Part shown: piece after piece, positions 62,163 through 64,000 of the stretch
Layout of the letters: every line of letters begins with the position of its first letter
Position numbering within the stretch: position 1 is the stretch's first letter
DNA from: Bacteroidales bacterium UBA5349
GTDB lineage: Bacteria > Bacteroidota > Bacteroidia > Bacteroidales > Tenuifilaceae
Reading direction: 5' to 3'
Assembly (NCBI GenBank): GCA_002410065.1
Contig: DHQB01000015.1
Location: 1 to 64,000, forward strand
Length of the DNA stretch: 64,000 nt
Position numbers and translations under genes: made by a program
The notes under the pieces: generated by a model
What the model saw: only the letters and a program-made list of their open reading frames with translations
Database searches by the model: none
What the model was told of the DNA's origin: nothing

Positions 62163-63038
62163 ATGAAGCTCGAAAAGAGAAGCACTAAATGGAGATTGAG
62201 GAGTTCTTACCTTTCATCGGTAATAAGTAATTCGTTGGTATTATTCATGCTTGGCATACTTATGCTTTTGCTATTTAATGCCCAAAGGCTTTCCGATTTT
62301 GTAAAAGAGAGCATTGGTTTTTCGGTTATCCTTCACGACGATATGCGTGAGGTTGATGCTAATTTTTTGCGTAAAACCCTCGATGCTTCTCCATATGTTA
62401 GGCTTACGGAATTTATTTCGAAGGAACAGGCAGCAAAGGAGCTGCAGGAAGAATTGGGTGAAGACTTTATCGGATTTTTAGGCTACAATCCATTATCCTC
62501 ATCCATTGAGGTTAGGTTAAATGCAGAGTATGCAAATCCCGATAGTATTAGGCTAATTGAGGATGAACTGATGGCACTGCGGCCTGTAAAAGAGGTGTTC
62601 TACCAAAAGTCGTTGGTAAATCTTGTAAACGAAAACGTAAGAAAGATAAGCGCCATTATTCTGCTCTTTGGTCTTTTGCTCTTTTTTATTGCTATAGTAT
62701 TAATAAACAATACAATTAGGTTGTCGGTTTACTCAAAACGATTTTTGATAAATACCATGAAACTTGTTGGCGCCACTTGGGGTTTTATTCGGCGCCCGTT
62801 CCTTATAAAAGGATTAGTGCAGGGTTTTTATGCATCCATACTGGCAATTGCTCTGCTCTCAGGGGTTGTTTACATAATCCAGAACGAGTTTTATGAGGTG
62901 ATTAACTTTGGACAGACAGAACTTTTAGCAATAATTTTCGGACTGGTTATCGTTGCTGGCTTTATAATTAACTTGCTTTCAACCTTTTTTGCAGTAAGTA
63001 AGTACCTTAAGGTAAAGGTTGACGATTTGTACTACTAG
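62163..63038 (+). CDS. ftsX: Cell division permease-like protein FtsX
   Basis: The 291-residue protein has the FtsX topology: one N-terminal TM (about 25-44), a periplasmic domain (about 50-160; FSVILHDDMREVD) and three TM helices (about 163-185, 215-240 and 258-280). The cytoplasmic segment RFLINTMKLVGATWGFIRRPFLIKG is the conserved FtsX signature. With FtsE it controls cell-wall hydrolase activity at the septum; ftsE is not in the window. Confidence 0.92.
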   Translation: MKLEKRSTKWRLRSSYLSSVISNSLVLFMLGILMLLLFNAQRLSDFVKESIGFSVILHDDMREVDANFLRKTLDASPYVRLTEFISKEQAAKELQEELGEDFIGFLGYNPLSSSIEVRLNAEYANPDSIRLIEDELMALRPVKEVFYQKSLVNLVNENVRKISAIILLFGLLLFFIAIVLINNTIRLSVYSKRFLINTMKLVGATWGFIRRPFLIKGLVQGFYASILAIALLSGVVYIIQNEFYEVINFGQTELLAIIFGLVIVAGFIINLLSTFFAVSKYLKVKVDDLYY

Positions 63039-63055
63039 GAAATAAAAATCAAGAT

Positions 63056-63322
63056 ATGACTAAGAAAAATTCAAGCGAACCCACGGAAGAGTTACATGGA
63101 CGTTTCCCATTAGCAAAAGAGAACTATAAGTTAATGCTTATTGGCTTGCTAATAATTGTTGTTGGTTTTATACTAATGATTGGCGGAGGTTCCGACGACC
63201 CTAATGTGTTCGACGAAAGTATTTTCAGCTTCAGACGGATAACAGTGGCGCCACTTATGGTTCTATTTGGGTTTATCTTTCAGATTTACGCCATAATGAA
63301 GAAGCCCAAAACCAAAGAATAA
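63056..63322 (+). CDS. DUF3098-type small membrane protein
   Basis: The 88-residue protein has two TM helices: one at about 28-45 (LMLIGLLIIVVGFILMIGGG) and one at about 64-82. The segment between them, DPNVFDESIFSFRRITVAP, is the DUF3098 hallmark. It lies 17 bases after ftsX and 9 bases before uppP, an order conserved in the phylum. The role is unknown but linked to the cell envelope by context. Confidence 0.85.
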   Translation: MTKKNSSEPTEELHGRFPLAKENYKLMLIGLLIIVVGFILMIGGGSDDPNVFDESIFSFRRITVAPLMVLFGFIFQIYAIMKKPKTKE

Positions 63323-63331
63323 TTAATACTT

Positions 63332-64000
63332 ATGGATATAATTCAGGCGCTAATCCTTGGAATAATTCAAGGACTCACCGAGTTTTTACCCGTTAGTAGT
63401 TCTGGGCATCTTGAGATTGCTAAGATTCTTCTCAATGTTGAAGTAAAAGAAACCCTTAGTTTCTCTGTAGCAGTTCATGGAGCAACAGTACTTAGCACTA
63501 TAGTTGTTTTCTGGAAAGATATCGTTACAATTACAAAAGGACTCTTCAAATTTAGGTGGAACGAAGAAACTAAGTTTGTTGCATTTATAATTATTTCAAT
63601 GATTCCTGTTGGACTTGTTGGTGCCTTTTTTAAGGATAGCGTTGAGGAACTTTTCAATGGAAACATACTACTAGTTGGTTTAATGCTACTGGTAACCGCA
63701 GTATTACTAACCCTATCGATGGTTATTAAGCATAAGAAAGAGAAAGAAATAACCTTTCGCGATGCCTTTATTATTGGTATTGCCCAGGCAGTTGCTGTAA
63801 TACCAGGCATCTCCCGTTCGGGAGCAACAATTGCTACTGGACTAATGCTGGGAAAGCGTCGACCAGAAGTGGCCAGATTTTCTTTTCTAATGGTGCTTAT
63901 ACCCATACTTGGCGCAAATTTTCTCGATATTATCTCAGGTAGTTTCTCCTCTGATGCTGGCGTTGGAACGCTCCCAATTATTGTGGGTTTTGTATCGGCA
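63332..64000 (+). CDS. uppP: Undecaprenyl-diphosphatase UppP, cut by the window end
   Basis: The frame is open from ATG 63332 to the last base, 223 codons without a stop. The start gives MDIIQALILGIIQGLTEFLP, the family N-terminus, and both catalytic regions are visible: LTEFLPVSSSGHLEI and AVIPGISRSGATIATGL. The enzyme recycles undecaprenyl pyrophosphate to the monophosphate carrier lipid for cell-wall synthesis. Family length is about 265-280, so about 45 residues are missing at the C-terminus. Confidence 0.93.
   Translation, partial: MDIIQALILGIIQGLTEFLPVSSSGHLEIAKILLNVEVKETLSFSVAVHGATVLSTIVVFWKDIVTITKGLFKFRWNEETKFVAFIIISMIPVGLVGAFFKDSVEELFNGNILLVGLMLLVTAVLLTLSMVIKHKKEKEITFRDAFIIGIAQAVAVIPGISRSGATIATGLMLGKRRPEVARFSFLMVLIPILGANFLDIISGSFSSDAGVGTLPIIVGFVSA

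Noticed and set aside
63475..63906. Open frame of 143 codons on the minus strand
   Set aside because: It is antisense to uppP, whose plus-strand frame has all family motifs and a sound start at 63332.
1..64000. CRISPR arrays, tRNA/rRNA genes, prophage or insertion sequences
   Set aside because: I looked for regularly spaced repeats, cloverleaf-like tracts and transposase or integrase motifs and saw none; a covariance-model search would be needed to exclude small RNAs.

Overview
The window is chromosomal DNA from a member of the Bacteroidota, probably the Bacteroidales/Marinilabiliales side of the phylum. The evidence is a SusC/SusD pair, a type IX secretion (T9SS) cargo with a C-terminal sorting domain, a PorZ-like T9SS component next to recO, an ftsX-DUF3098-uppP run, low GC, and promoters of the TTG-N(17-21)-TAnnTTTG type. 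I see no rRNA, tRNA, CRISPR array, phage or transposase gene.

Layout. (1) 1-8906: the 3' tip of a + strand gene, a REP-like hairpin element, then a tight six-gene minus-strand operon: PqqD-like protein, ATP-grasp ligase, LysA-like PLP decarboxylase, a urea-transporter/M23 fusion, a TPR outer-membrane barrel and a TPR protein. Next to it is an alginate-export-like porin gene. A duplicated block of about 103 bp lies upstream of both the porin gene and the operon. This operon is the best candidate here for an undescribed system. (2) 8965-14410: a T9SS-secreted beta-helix protein, a dipeptidyl peptidase IV-like enzyme and a small outer-membrane barrel, with clear terminators. (3) 14531-38031: a minus-strand polysaccharide utilisation locus of about 23 kb. 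It has a one-component propeller/Y_Y_Y/LuxR regulator, SusC, SusD, a LamG lipoprotein, two GH144-type lipoproteins, a large periplasmic glycosidase-like protein, a GPH-family transporter with a coiled-coil insertion, GH35, GH94 and an SGNH esterase. GH144 plus a roughly 1100-residue GH94 plus GH35 points to beta-1,2-glucan (cyclic or linear sophoro-oligosaccharides) as the substrate. (4) 38345-43516: single genes (ATP-grasp, PHP phosphatase, DnaQ-like exonuclease, flavodoxin/ferredoxin protein, dGTPase). (5) 43531-52100: a signalling region with a Cache/HAMP/GAF/PAS sensor that has no output domain, an adenylate cyclase fused to an HD domain, two universal stress proteins and RdgB. (6) 52206-64000: mostly housekeeping genes: porZ, recO, an aminotransferase, a GH3-type acyl-adenylate enzyme, a deoxynucleoside kinase, YfhO, FtsX, DUF3098 and UppP (cut by the window end).

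How the parts work together. In the PUL, surface lipoproteins would cut the glucan, SusCD would import oligosaccharides, the 1062-residue protein would act in the periplasm, the GPH permease would move short oligomers inward, and cytoplasmic GH35 and GH94 would rearrange and phosphorolyse them to glucose 1-phosphate. An intrinsic terminator after the LamG gene probably sets higher susCD than enzyme expression, and a perfect 30-bp palindrome upstream of susC is a candidate operator. In region 1, three cytoplasmic proteins look like a small biosynthetic module and three envelope proteins look like its export or envelope-acting partner; the product is unknown. Start codons were moved inward for several genes where a signal peptide or an ATG replaced a non-ATG start; each case is noted.
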